Numbered from the stretch's first letter, positions 33,506 through 44,232 are shown. The stretch: DNA of 64,000 nt from Crocodylus rhombifer (GCA_038503035.1 JAVSML010024436.1:1-64000), one strand, 5' to 3'. A program made the numbers and translations. Notes: generated from the letters alone by a model not told the origin.

Positions 33506-34140
33506 AGCAGAGCAGGGCTGGCCCTGCCCCCCTGGTATCCTGAAGCAGTAAAGCCTCTGTTCCCCAGCCTCTGCCTATGACTATCAACACAGCAGGATGG
33601 GAGGCAGGGGAACCGCCCCAGGGGTGGGGATTTTATTGTTCTCCTGCCACAGACCCTCAAGCTGGGCTGGAATCACTTTAGGCACCTTCTCCCCTCCCAC
33701 CCCCCCAGAAGCAAGGGCAGCTGAGTCCCTCAAAGGCAAGGGCAGCTGGTGGGGGGTGGGGGCTGGAGAGACCATTCCCCCCTGGGGGGGGGACACAGGA
33801 AAGGGCTGGGGGGGTGGGCATGTGCTAAGCAGCCAATCAAGGATTTGCCCCACTGGGGTGCATTCCAGTGCCCTCAGCAGTGGCTGAGCAACCTGGAGTG
33901 GAGGTGACCACCCTCCCACCTGCAGTCCCTGCCCTTGCAGCCCGGTACCTGAGCCAGCAGTCCCAGAGGGAGAGGGAGGAGGCAGGTCAGGGTGTGCTCT
34001 CCATGGGGAAAGCCAGAGTAGTGGGAGGTGCTGGGCTGCACTGTCCTCTGGAGCTGCCTCAGTGAGAAGTGGGTGGAGCTTTGACCAATTTCTGGAGAGC
34101 TGCGAGTACTGTGCTCGCAAGCCGCAGTTTGGCCACCATG
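33506..34140. other. GC-rich DNA between copy C and the protease motif
   Basis: The source is not recognised. It contains G runs (33,783-33,791 and others) and a minus-strand open frame of 229 codons (33,584-34,273) that spans into the protease motif region on the opposite strand, and is therefore judged accidental. It may be a further inserted repeat or a diverged part of copy C. Confidence 0.35.
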
Positions 34141-34151
34141 GTCCTACGACT

Positions 34152-34190
34152 TTTAAACTTGATACTGGCGCACAATGCAGTGTTATTATA
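34152..34190 (+). pseudogene. Retroelement aspartic protease active-site remnant
   Basis: One frame from 34152 reads FKLDTGAQCSVI, the conserved LDTGA active-site stretch of Ty3/Gypsy proteases. The frame closes shortly after. The protease normally matures Gag-Pol; only the active-site neighbourhood survives here. Confidence 0.75.
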
Positions 34191-34329
34191 CTGGACTTGA
34201 ACTTGCCAAGCCCCTTGCAGTAAACAAAGGACCTAAGATTAAGCTGTCTGAACCCTATACTCCTATAATACATGCTCTCAGAAAAAAATCTGTTAGTTCC
34301 AAGGCAAACCCTGAAAAAAGAACAAGAAA

Positions 34330-34755
34330 AAACTAGTTGCTCAGGATATTATTGAGAAAGTAGAGGAACTGACAGATTGGGTTCATTCTTTAGTAACAGT
34401 GAAAAAAGATGGAACCCTTCACATTCACCCAGACCCAAAACAATTTAATAGATACGTAAAAAGAGAACATTTTCCCATTTCAACCAAGCAAGGAATCTTT
34501 ATAGAGAGATGGCATAAGCAACATATTTATTTCTTCAAATTAGATGCATCAGCTGGGTTTTGGCAGGGCCCTTTAAAGAAAAATAGCAGACATTTGTGCA
34601 TACTCAAGCCTCCATATGGAAGATTCTCCTGTCACAGATTGCCTTTTGGGTTATGTTCAGCACCAGAAGTCTTTTGTAAATATATACAACAAATTTGATG
34701 ACCCTGAAGGTGCCAAAATGTATACAGATGATATTTTAATATGTGGACATACATT
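34330..34755 (+). pseudogene. Ty3/Gypsy reverse transcriptase fragment
   Basis: In the frame of 34,399-34,698 the sequence shows the typical order of Gypsy RT. First comes an upstream 'DIIEKVEELTDWVHSLVTVK' stretch, then 'KKDGTLHIHPDPKQFNR', 'KREHFPI', 'FFKLDASAGFWQGPL' (motif A, with the catalytic D) and 'LPFGLCSAPEVF' (motif B-like). After a frameshift near 34,699 the catalytic YTDDIL box appears at 34,721. The rest of Pol is deleted. The Asp-bearing motifs are intact, but the frame break and the missing RNase H and integrase make it nonfunctional. Confidence 0.85.
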
Positions 34756-34807
34756 GGCACGTGCGTGCACACTCGCATGTTACTGGGTGAAATGAGTTGC
34801 GTTTTCT

Positions 34808-35005
34808 GCTTGGAAAGGGGAGCTGTGAAGATTGTGTACCTTTAAATGTTAGGCTGTCACTCAGTGACCCTCAAGGATAACACTGTTAAACATGGGCGGA
34901 GTGTAAGAGAGAGCCAAAAAGAAATTTCATGGATGTCTGTGTGGCATAAATAAAGAAACCTCTTTGTTCAAGTGGCTCCTGACTCAGTGAATTGAACCCA
35001 CAACA
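34808..35005 (+). repeat. 3' LTR of the Ty3/Gypsy element
   Basis: The last ~130 bases match the 5' LTR. It contains ggcataaataaagaaacctc (polyadenylation signal), gttcaagtggctcctgac and gaacccacaacac. The start is set just after the purine-rich ggaaaggggagc, where a polypurine tract is expected. This start is an inference. Confidence 0.65.
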
Positions 35006-35300
35006 CAAGAGGACCTAACATATGCTCTGCATCCTGGGCCAGAGCAAGGTCAAAGTTGGAGCCAGACCCAAGACAGAGGGTAAGCAATGGAGAGCAAAGG
35101 GGGAAGCAGCTGAAGGGGTGCAGGCCCTGGGGGCATATAGTAGGGGGTGCAAGTAGCAGGGAGAGGGCAGGTACTGGAAGGCACCGGCATGGCAGTGGGG
35201 GCAGGCACCATGGAGGGAGCTACAGGTGGCATGGGTAGCTTGGCTCCCCTCACTACCTGCTCCCCCACTGCTTGCCCCTCTGCCTCTACTTTCCCCTGAG
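35006..35300. other. Unassigned GC-rich DNA
   Basis: No gene or named repeat. An 85-codon minus-strand open frame (35,050-35,307) is proline/alanine-rich and has no domain. Confidence 0.4.
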
Positions 35301-35379
35301 CCACCAATCGTTAGATTCTATACATGGAAAATATAACAAACTTATAAATTTTCTATGTATAGAAACTAATTACTGGTGG
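35301..35379. repeat. 79-bp near-perfect palindrome
   Basis: The left arm starts ccaccaatcgttagattcta and continues tacatggaaaat. The complement of the right arm starts ccaccagtaattagtttcta and continues tacatagaaaat. About three quarters of the ~37-bp arms pair, with almost no loop. It could be a tiny foldback MITE or a cruciform-forming site. No coding capacity. Confidence 0.8.
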
Positions 35380-36799
35380 CGGGGGGATCATCTTAAATTC
35401 AAAGTTGCCTTAGATTTCTCTAAATACAGTATTTTGTTTTTATAACATACCATGGAATGCGATTTTAAACAAGACGACATAGCGTCTGGCCTAGAAAATA
35501 GGCATTTTATGTTGTTTAACTCACATGAATAAAAACTTTACTGGTCTCTGATGAGGGAAAGTTTGTATTTAATTTGGTAAGGACTAAGGTATTTGGAAAA
35601 CTTGGGGAAAAACTTGGGGGAAAGTACTTTTTAATAATCTATATTTTATCAGCCTTTAAAACTATTCCCCAGCCACTCTGTTATCACAGTGTTGAGGTCC
35701 TTAGTTTGGGGGGAAAACTTTGTCTCAACAGTGGTGCTCACACACCAGACTTCCTAATATAATAAGGGAGGTTCATGGGATAATTTATTAATATGTAGAT
35801 ACCTTTTTACTAACAAAGACAAATACAAAACACTCTTAATGAAATAGCAGTATTCTTACTATAACAGTGATGATCGTATGCCAGTCACAAAGAACTGGTA
35901 AGCTTTTACATTTTGTGTTCCAGAGCCTCAACGCTACTGCCTTCTCTGAAGAATCCATCAAGAGACAGCAGGGAATATCTGAATGAAACTTAATCTGGTT
36001 GAATAGGAAAAAAAAAAAATCAGCATGCATGTGATAAGAGTCTATTGGGGGGTAAGCACTAAGAATTAAGTCAGTTCAACCTGAAAACATTAATAGGACC
36101 TTCAAACAGCGTGTGGGTTAGGGGCACGGAGGAAAATTATCACAACTTGCATGGCGTCTTATGGATATTTTAAGTGACCATTTTAAATCGAAGGCAGAGG
36201 GGAATCAGAGTGAGGGGAATCTGTTGGATATTGCCTTTAAAAGTATTAGTAAAATCCATGAAGGGGTACAAGTGAGATTGGGTGATGAGAGAAGGAGGGG
36301 AAGACCTGATTCAAGAACACAAACACATGATAAAGTTAGGACTAGGAACAAGGGAGAAGTGTGTTTAAGTAGAAGGATGAAGTTGGCAAAGAGTGTTACA
36401 AGTTACCATCCTTTCCTCAAAAAAAGAAGGGAAAAAGGGAAATGGTGCAAGCCTTTACTGGAGATAATTGTATCAAATGATGGAATGAATTAATGATCTT
36501 CAAGAAGTTTGGTTAAGGAAACAGTTCCTTGATCAATGCTTTAAATGCCAAGTTTAAAGTGGAGAGAATAGAAAATATTGGCTAATTTTTGGAAACGGAA
36601 GGAGAAAAATATGCTGCCTCTTCAAAAGGACAGCTTACATTCTCTCTCAAAAATGTTATTTTTCCCATTTATGTTCCACTGTTAACACCAGAGGTCTATC
36701 ATATTTGCTCAAACGTCCAAAGTCATCATGACTTTGACAGACAGTTTATACTTGTCAGCACAAAACATTACAGTACCTTGACTTAAATAAACAACAAAA
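35380..36799. other. Unassigned AT-rich DNA
   Basis: No recognisable gene or repeat. The 110-codon open frame at 36,161-36,493 is lysine/arginine-rich without a known domain, start context or splice signals. Parts near 36,120-36,260 look unique and may be conserved. Confidence 0.4.
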
Positions 36800-37500
36800 A
36801 AGCAGCACAGGCAAAACTGTTTCTATGGCAGGTAAAAACAGGAGCTAGATTTTAGACGACAAAGATCCTTTGAGGATAATTTCTGATTGGCTAAAAACAG
36901 GGGTCATTCAGGTTTTGACTACAAAAGGCACCTGGTTCCCTGGAGCCATGCAGCCAGACAGATGAAAAAATAACTTTATAGAAGCAATGAAAATTTATTG
37001 CAACTGCAGACATTTATAAGCTGGCACTGTTTGGTTAAGATGCTCACACATTAAATTGATATTATATATATATAAATAAATAAAATCACTGGCCAAAAAA
37101 TTAACTCTAGATTGCTATACTGACTAGTTTATTTAGGACAATAAAAAGTTATTCCCTCTGCTTTGTTCTCTCTCTTTCTCTCTTTCGGAGAATGACCACT
37201 TTGGGTTTGCTATATGCAACACACCACAAGCAAAACAGATGATTTTATCAAAAATGTCCTTGTATGATGTTCATTATAATTTACGGTTTATTGCTCGCTT
37301 ATTAATTTCAGCTTAAGTAGTTTAGATGATTAGATAACAGCTCCAGAGAAAAGATAATTTCTGTAGTTTACCACAGAAAACAGGAATCAAATAAATGACG
37401 GGAAAAAAGACAGCATTATGTGCAAATGAAAAAATTCAAGCAACAATGTGCAATTTACACATTATCAATACAGGGCACTCTTAAATACAGAACCGCAAAC
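36800..37500. promoter_or_regulatory. Candidate conserved non-coding element
   Basis: A 700-bp repeat-free block with a TCF/LEF-like cluster (gacaaagatcctttgagg) and homeodomain-like and octamer-like words (ttattaatttcagcttaag, attatgtgcaaatg). It is interrupted only by a short TA run (37,062-37,072). The texture fits conserved enhancer DNA, but this is an inference from composition. Confidence 0.35.
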
Positions 37501-38084
37501 ATATTAATTTGGAATGAAAGATTGCTAGCTTTATACTCTACCATACTTTATGTACCTGAAGAGAACTATTAACATTGTTTTTTCATGAGCAGGGAGAGGT
37601 AATTATTACTTTACATAAGGAGGTAAAAAAACAGCTACTTTGGCAAAGGAAAGCAATGACTAACATTCAGCTACCCCATGTTACGTATGTATACACTCAA
37701 TTATACTGATGTGATACTGGCTTTTCAGAAACAGCAAAGTTTGAAACCTAACATTTAATTCAGGCTTGCACTGAACTCTTTTTCTACCCCTCTTGGACTA
37801 ATTGTAAATATACCTGTAGATTCTTAGCAACCTCTTTCCTCGAACTGGGGACAGTGAATGCCAACAGATTTACGAAATGCAACTAAACTGGGCAGCAAAA
37901 AGAATAGAGAGAGAGTTTCAATTTTCATGGGCATATTTATAAAAGCATGTATGTATGTAAGAGGCAAATAGATGGATGGCAGATTTTTAGAACTGTCTTG
38001 AAAGGTGAAATACCCATTTCTCATAAAAGCCACTGGCAATCAACAATGTCATGTACTCGGCATTTTTTCTTTAGCTACCTCTCT
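37501..38084. other. Unassigned DNA
   Basis: No recognisable gene or repeat. Confidence 0.45.
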
Positions 38085-38379
38085 CTCTAGGCCAGCGGTC
38101 ATCAACCTTTCTGGGCTGCAGGCGGGAATGACCCAGTATGAGTCACAGGCAGATAACTAGATAGCTTGATGGGTGCTAGGACCCAGCCATCACCACCACT
38201 GTCCTCTACAATGGTACAGGGAAAGAGACCCTCCCCCCTATTATGGAGATTATCTGCAGCTAGTGCTTCTCCTTGTGGCAGCAGGAAAAAGACTACTGCC
38301 CCCAGATGCTGAAGCCCCAGGTCTGCAGGATGGATCAAATGGCTCCACGGGCTATAGGTTGCCCACCCCTGCTCTAGGT
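38085..38379 (+). mobile_element. Non-autonomous hAT element with clear target duplication
   Basis: The element (38093-38371, 279 bp) starts cagcggtcatcaacctttct and ends ctataggttgcccacccctg. The complement of the end (caggggtgggcaacc) resembles the start. It is flanked by ctctaggc (38085-38092) and ctctaggt (38372-38379), 7/8 identical. Overlapping open frames inside (70-78 codons) are by-products. No transposase. Confidence 0.8.
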
Positions 38380-39689
38380 GGTTAAATGCCTTTTAAGTTG
38401 GCCCCACTGTCTTGCTACAGACTCAGATATGCAAAACCTTCAATTAAGTAGCTAACCTTCCTCTCACATTGGGTAACTTGTTAAGGATACCTAAAATATC
38501 TTAGAAGTTGTTTCCTTTTTGTTTTACTAAAGCTGAGCTAGAAAAGCCACATCATAATTTGTATTTGGTAAGGAATGCATTTTGAGCTCCTTGCAGAGGC
38601 ATGTCTGGTGTAAACCAGCACAATGCCTGGAAAGTCAGAAAGGAGACAAATATTCACACCAGCTGAGAGTCTAGCTCCACAAGCCTATATAAACAATAAA
38701 ACAGTTGTCCCTTACTGGATGGAGCCAGTGAAAGCTGCATTCATCTTGGAAAAGAACAAAATAACTTTACCCATAAAGGGATAACACATTATTATTAACA
38801 ATAAAATCCTTAGCATTCTTTAAGGGAAAAAAATTATATTGTAAGTTGATATCTTAACAAATTGGCCTTAGACAGTTACATTAAGTTTGTGCAGCATAAT
38901 GCCAACATACTGTGCATTTTCCTGATCAAGCAGAAGTAAAAATGGGACAAGTTGTGCAGCCCAGTTTGGTGATCTAATCTAAAAATAAAGATTTTGAACA
39001 GCATTTTTTTGCTATCTGCAACAACTTGCACAACCACAACCACCTTCTATTCTTATAGGTTTCATTACTAGCACCACTTATATAAGACTGTGCAATATCT
39101 CCCAATATAAAACCCTGTTTTCAGTTACTTATACATTTATCTAACTTAAAAATGTGGGCTGAAATTGTCCATATTTGGTGTCAATGTTGGGCAACTTTTT
39201 CTTTTTAATACAGCTGCAACTGAAGTTTCAGGTTAAGATACTTTTAAGAACAATGTAGGGAAGATAAGATTTTCCAATGTCAACCTCTACTCTGTACCTC
39301 AAAAGCCTGGCAACCTTTTATCTGGGACATTTTCATGCTTCCAGACTTTGGAACTGGGACTTAAAATTTGGCAGAGTGTAACATTTGTGTCTAGGATGTG
39401 TCTTTTATCAGGGTCCACGAAGATCTGCCCAAAATCTGGCCAAGTTCTAAATCTCTGAAAAATTCCAGCTTGCACACCCACAGTGGAAACTTGCTAGAGC
39501 TTACAGCTAAAGTTTCAGATGATCCACTTCTCCCCCCAAACCCTAGCATACCCAAGCTTCTCACAGCTGCTTTTGCTGGCTGCAGTCTGTATGAATGCAC
39601 GATCTTCATGAAGCAATTCAGCCTGCTGCATTCCCCGATAGCTCCTACATGTGACCACTCAGGCAATGTGGAAGAAAGGAAGCAACCTG
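38380..39689. other. Unassigned DNA
   Basis: No recognisable gene or repeat. Overlapping open frames of 103 and 115 codons at 39,391-39,745 lie on opposite strands and lack a domain. Confidence 0.45.
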
Positions 39690-40130
39690 ACTCAAACTGC
39701 AAAAGAGGCCAGGAACCAGACCTGGGGCTGCGTAGAGAGGACTGAGTAGGTTAACACAAGGAGCTTATAAGGAGAGCCTGGAACCCACTCAACCCAGCAT
39801 AGAAAAACATCAAAGAGCTGAGGAAGACTGGAAACTAGTGAGACGGGGGGCAGAGATTGGAACCAGATCTGAGAAGGAGCCAAAGTATAAGGAGACAAAC
39901 TGGTGTCAGCTAGGCAAATCATCTGGAACAAGGAGCTGGGGAAAATAAAGACAAATACTGGATGAGGAGCTGGGTTCTTAGGAAGGGAAGACAGTGGGGC
40001 TAAGGAACATGGGCAGTAGGAGCAGCAAGGAGAGACAAACCGAAGAAGGAATAAGGACCAGCTAGGCAGGGAGACAAGGGCTGGGATCTAGAAACCTGAG
40101 CAAATGCAAGGACTAGAGTTGTGTAGAGAA
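39690..40130. repeat. Purine-rich repeat-like DNA
   Basis: The text consists of recurring words such as gaaccagacctgggg, ggagacaaactgg, ggaacaaggagctgggg and agggctgggatctagaaacc. It resembles the purine-rich interval at 16,010-16,640. It may be part of one undescribed interspersed repeat. No coding region. Confidence 0.35.
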
Positions 40131-40179
40131 TTGCAATGGGACAAGGCGTTGGTGGGAAAGAAGCAGGCTGGAGGGCAAT

Positions 40180-40738
40180 GGTTAAAACAGGGGCTCAGCA
40201 ACGTTTTTGGGCAGAGCTCCAAAAATGCCTCAGCTTTGACTTTTAAGATGGTGTGCCAGTGTAGATGGCAGGGAGCTGCGAGACACCCAATCCTTGTTGT
40301 GGCAATACAGCCCCGACCCCCTCCCTGCCATCTGCCCCAAGGCATACGTGCACCTGCTGCTAGCAACCAGCCAGGCCAGGGTTTTGCAGATGTTGGTGCA
40401 GTGGCTTGCAGCCGCCTGGCTGCCTGCCACAGCTGGCCTGGGCTCTACATAGGCCCCTGCCATCCACCATGGAGCCCAGGCTGCTTGCAACAGAAGGCAG
40501 AGAGGCTGCAAGCTGTTGCATCGAGGTCTACAGAGCCCTGGCCTGGCTTATCCCTGCCAGCAGGTGCACATGTGCTTCTGGGTGGACAGCAGGGGAGCTG
40601 TGAGGGGCCTGATCCTTGTGACAGTGCAGTGCCAGCCCCTTCCCCACTGTCCGCCCTGAGGAGCGCGTGCCAAGCAAAGTACCTTCACATGCCACACTCT
40701 GGCTTGCGTGCCGGGGGTTGCCGACTCCTGGGCTAAAA
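40180..40738 (+). mobile_element. Non-autonomous hAT element with internal duplication
   Basis: The element (40188-40730, 543 bp) starts caggggctcagcaacgtttt and ends gggggttgccgactcctg; the end complement begins caggagtcggcaacc. It is flanked by ggttaaaa (40180-40187) and ggctaaaa (40731-40738), 7/8 identical. The interior contains a direct duplication: ggagctgcgagacacccaat at about 40,272 corresponds to ggagctgtgaggggcctgat at about 40,595, each followed by ccttg and a gtgc-rich run. Open frames up to 210 codons (40,104-40,736) cross the element boundary and are rejected. Confidence 0.8.
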
Positions 40739-41174
40739 GAATCCTATGACACACTCCCCTCTACACCCTAGGGATGGAAATCAAGGCTCCTGAGCCTCAT
40801 TATTCCTTCACTGTCAACAAGCATCTATGAAACCCACTGGCAAAACTTCCCCTTTCCACTTGTTTACCTAGCAGGTTGTTATTCTTCACCAGTAGGAGAT
40901 CGTACATGCCAAAAAGTTGTGAAACATCAGATTCAATATCATCTGTGCAACCTTAATTCAATTATCATGCATATATACTCATGGGGAGTATGATACAGCC
41001 TTTAATTTCATGATTCTGTATTATCTTCTCCCAGGATCTTGTCTCATTTAGTGTACAGGAGGACCTGGTCTGGAGTGGAATCAAGACTATGCAGTGAAGG
41101 TGACCCTAGGACCTCTATTTGTTCCAGAGGCTGGTAGATAAGTAGTTAACATGTCAGAGCAGGGGTGGTCTGCA
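40739..41174. other. Unassigned DNA
   Basis: No recognisable gene or repeat. Confidence 0.4.
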
Positions 41175-41480
41175 GGTCATATCCAGCCCCCAGGGGGTTA
41201 ACACATGGCCCCTAGGCTTCCACCCAACTGCAGTCCCCAGCCTTCCCCGCCCCTAGCTTCCATAGCTCCTAGTGCTGCAGCAGCCAGGGTCTCCAGGCTC
41301 CCATTCCCTCCTCTCGCTTCTGCTTCCTGCCCCTGTTCCTTGGGGGCTGAGCAGGGCAGTGGGAATGTGCTGTGTACACAGCAGTAGAACTGGGCTTTGC
41401 ATGTGGCAAGAGAGGGCCTGGATTGCTTGTGCTGCCCACACAGCAGGGGGGTAGACAGACAACCTGCATGGCATGTAGTA
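41175..41480 (+). mobile_element. Possible hAT-type fragment with GC-rich body
   Basis: The start caggggtggtctgcaggtca resembles the other hAT-type ends in this window, and GC-rich DNA follows. I could not find a convincing right end or target duplication, so the class and extent are uncertain. Confidence 0.35.
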
Positions 41481-41523
41481 CCCCATCATCCAGAAGTTTT
41501 ACAGCCCCAAGTCAGAGGACTGC

Positions 41524-41949
41524 AGGAAGAGAAAGGATGGTTTAACAATTAAGGCAGTTGACTGCTGCTGTAGAGACTGGATTCTATCATTGCCTCTGCT
41601 ACACAGTTCCTAAGGGATGCCAGATAAACCACTTAAACCTTTCACAGGTGGCTACTAATTTTGTATTCCTTATTTTTTATGTGCTTGACTTGAAACTCTG
41701 GGGCCCAATTTATAAAGTTGTAAAGATGCAGCTGAAGTCTATGCAAGTTGCATTCTAAATGTACAACGTGTTACGTATAATGCCAAGTAATTTGAAAAGT
41801 CACAACCTAAGTGTCCCAAATTGAGTATCCAACAGTAGTGGACACTTTTGACATTAATCTCCCTTTGTCTCAATTTCCCATCTGTAAAATGGAGATACAC
41901 TACTCCTTATCTTACCAGTGCGTTGGGTAAAAATGTTTGGGGAACATTC
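41524..41949 (+). repeat. tRNA-derived SINE with MIR-like tail
   Basis: The start ggatggtttaacaattaagg is A-box-like, and ggattctatcattgcctc is B-box-like, spaced as in tRNA-derived SINEs. The 3' part (ctcaatttcccatctgtaaa, then atggagatacactactcc) follows the common MIR/L2-type tail 'CAGTTTCCCCATCTGTAAAATGGGGAT'. The middle part is unfamiliar, so this may be a compound element. Confidence 0.5.
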
Positions 41950-42197
41950 AGATGCTCTAAGTGACACTGCTTTCAGGCGGAGGGCTTGCTGGGGTGGGAT
42001 GGGCTTCACCTCTCTCCTAAAGGCAAGCGTGTCTTCTCTTCCAGGTTGGCTGATCTCATACGGCGAGCTTTAAACTGGCATCGCCGGGGGAGGGGGCCAC
42101 AGGAAGACGAGGAGACACCACCCGAGCAAGACAGGTAACAAATGCAAGGAGTGCCCAGGTAAGAAACAGGGGTCCAGACAGTCTCCCAAATCAAGGG

Positions 42198-42840
42198 GTG
42201 GCACACACAGCTAGGCAGGGCCTTAAATGCCTATATACCAATGCTCATAGTATGGGGAATAAGCAGAAGGAACTCACCCTCAGAATAGCCAGTTCAGACC
42301 CAGACATAATAAGGCTTACAGAAATGTGGTGGGATTCATCCCACGACTGGGCAGTTAGCATTAGGGGCTACAGGCTTTACAGGCGGGATAGAGAAGGAAG
42401 GAAAGGTGGGGGTGTGGTGCTCTATGTCAAGGAGCAATACACATCCTCTGCCAGCAGAATGGGGTCAGAGGAGGGGCAAGCTGAAGTGCTCTGGCTCAAG
42501 ATACAAGGGGGCCGTGGGGAGAGGGATCTAATGGTGGGGGTCTACTACAGACCCCCCGACCAAGGGGAGGAGCACGACTGGGAATTTTCGGGCCAGCTGG
42601 CAGATGCACTTAAGGCAAGAGATGTAGTTGTCATGGGGGATTTAAATTACCCAGACATCTGCTGGGAGGAACAGTCAGCCAGGTTGGACTGTTCCAGGAG
42701 GTTCCTGGCCGAGATACAGGACCTCCACTTAATTCAGGAGGTGCACAGTCCCACCAGAGGAAATGCCCTGTTAGACCTGGTCCCGGCCACAGGCGATGAC
42801 GTGGTAAGGGGCCTCCAGGTCCTTGACCACCTACCAGGGT
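42198..42840 (+). pseudogene. CR1 ORF2 endonuclease domain
   Basis: This is the apurinic-type endonuclease that nicks the target DNA for target-primed reverse transcription. Visible conserved parts are CLYTNAHSMGNKQKEL (N motif), 'IRLTEMWWD' (catalytic Glu region), 'GYRLYRRDREGRKGGGVVLY', 'VGVYYRPP' and 'VVMGDLNYPDICWEEQ' (GDxN with catalytic Asp/Asn), then LLDLVPATGDDVV. The final SDH motif lies in the next frame at about 42,844, so a frameshift divides the domain before its last catalytic residues. The frame is open from a GTG at 42198 but likely began further upstream. Confidence 0.88.
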
Positions 42841-44232
42841 GATAGCGATCATCGTTTTCTGGAATTCACCATCCAGCACAGGGTGTCAAGGGCCAGCAGC
42901 AAGGCAGTAGCCCTAGACTTCAAGAGGGCCAACTTCAACGAGTTGAGGAGACTAGTGGGAGAGGCGCTGGGGTTCTCAAGGGCAGGGGAACTCAGTGCCC
43001 AAGATGAGTGGTCGTTCCTTAAGGAGACGATACTCAGGGCCCAAGGGGTGACCATCCCAACAGAAAGCAAGGGGGGCAAGAGTGCCCGAAAGCCCCCCTG
43101 GCTCAGCAAGGGTGTACAGGAATGCCTGATTACCAAAAAAACGGCATACACCCAGTGGAAGGGGGGTGCTATCTCCAAAGAGGAGTATACCTCCTCTTCT
43201 TGGGCCTGTAGAAGGGCTTTAAGGAAAGCTAAGGCGGACATAGAACTAGGACTAGCATCTAAAATCAAAGATAACAAAAAGTCCTTTTTCAAATATATAG
43301 GGAGGATGAAGAAAGCACTGGGAAATGTGGGACGCCCGCAAAATCCTCTGGGCAATCTGGTAGTTGCGCCAGAGGAGAAAGCGGACCTCTTTAACCAATT
43401 CTTCACCTCCATTTTCTTGGGCAGGGACTGGAACTTCCACACTGTGATGCAAGACAGACTCGAGGGGAACGCCTCCAGACCTCAGGTTGGGGAGGACTGG
43501 GTTAGAGAGCTTCTGGAGGGGCTGGATGTGTTCAAATCAGCAGGTCCAGATGGTCTTCACCCCAGGGTGTTGAGGGAGCTAGCAGGGGTTATTGCAGGGC
43601 CCTTGGCACAGCTTTACAAGCGCTCATGGTGCTCGGGCCAGGTGCCAGATGATTGGAAGATAGCCAATGTGGTCCCGATCTTTAAAAAAGGGAAGAGGGA
43701 GGACCCGGGCAACTATAGGCCCTTCAGTCTTACCTCAATCCTCGGGAAACTCTTTGAGAAGATCATCATGGAGCACACCTGCTATGGGCTGGCCTTAGAG
43801 ATGATGCTCAAGGGCAACCAGCACAGTTTCATTAGGGGCAGGTCATGTCAGACCAACCTGATTGCCTTTTATGATCAGGTCACAAAAGCCTTGGATGCAG
43901 GTGTTGCCATGGATGTAGTCTTTCTAGATTTCAGCAAGGCCTTTGACACCGTCTCCCACCCCATCCTCATTAAAAAACTGGGCGACTGTGGCATTGATGC
44001 CTACACAGTCAGATGGACTGCAGATTGGCTGAAGGGTTGCACTCAGAGGGTGGTGGTGGACAGGTCAGATTTGATCTGGGGAGAAGTGGGCAGCGGAGTC
44101 CCCCAGGGCTCGGTCCTTGGGCCTGCGCTGTTCAATCTCTTTATCAGCGATTTGGACGACGGGGTAAAAAGCAACCTGTTTAAATTCGCTGATGATACCA
44201 AAATTTGGGGTGAGGTGAAAGACGGCAGCTAG
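42823..44232 (+). pseudogene. CR1 ORF2 SDH motif and reverse transcriptase domain
   Basis: The frame is 469 codons long, starting in the last part of the endonuclease (GDSDHRFLEF). It then runs through a linker (about 60 to 200) and the reverse transcriptase. The RT motifs are in order: 'SAGPDGLHPRVLREL', 'DDWKIANVVPIFKKGKR' with 'NYRPFSLTSILGKLFEKII', '[15 protein letters not shown]' (motif A), '[14 protein letters not shown]' (motif B) and 'FKFADDTKIWGEV' (motif C, with both aspartates). It would copy CR1 RNA at the nicked target. The domain itself looks complete. There is no true start codon (the frame opens at a TTG), and the frame ends at 44,232 in a frameshift. Fusion to the preceding and following parts would be needed for function. 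Confidence 0.92.

Larger units (their letters stand above)
31790..35005 (+). mobile_element. Ty3/Gypsy LTR retrotransposon, broken mosaic
   Basis: The order is LTR (31,790-31,950), gag (32,020-32,411), foreign GC-rich DNA including GGCTAG copy C (32,414 to about 34,130), protease active-site motif (34,152), reverse transcriptase (about 34,330-34,755) and LTR (about 34,808-35,005). Everything downstream of the RT catalytic box (RNase H, integrase) is missing. A purine-rich ggaaaggggagc at about 34,800 may be the polypurine tract before the 3' LTR. All frames carry stops and shifts, so the element is long dead. It resembles Ty3/Gypsy rather than an envelope-bearing retrovirus, and no env is visible. 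Confidence 0.8.

Noticed and set aside
33584..34273. 229-codon open frame on the minus strand
   Set aside because: It lies in GC-rich DNA opposite the retroelement protease motif and is proline/glycine-rich without a domain. Long open frames are expected by chance in such composition.
31790..35005. Endogenous retrovirus with env
   Set aside because: The Gag, protease and RT texture fits Ty3/Gypsy, no env or retroviral Gag features are seen, and the pol end is deleted.
36161..36493. 110-codon lysine/arginine-rich open frame as a possible small protein
   Set aside because: Single-exon, without start context, domain or codon pattern. AT-rich vertebrate DNA yields such frames by chance.
40104..40736. 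210-codon open frame on the plus strand
   Set aside because: It begins outside and runs through a non-autonomous hAT element with a clear target duplication, so it cannot be a host gene. No domain is present.
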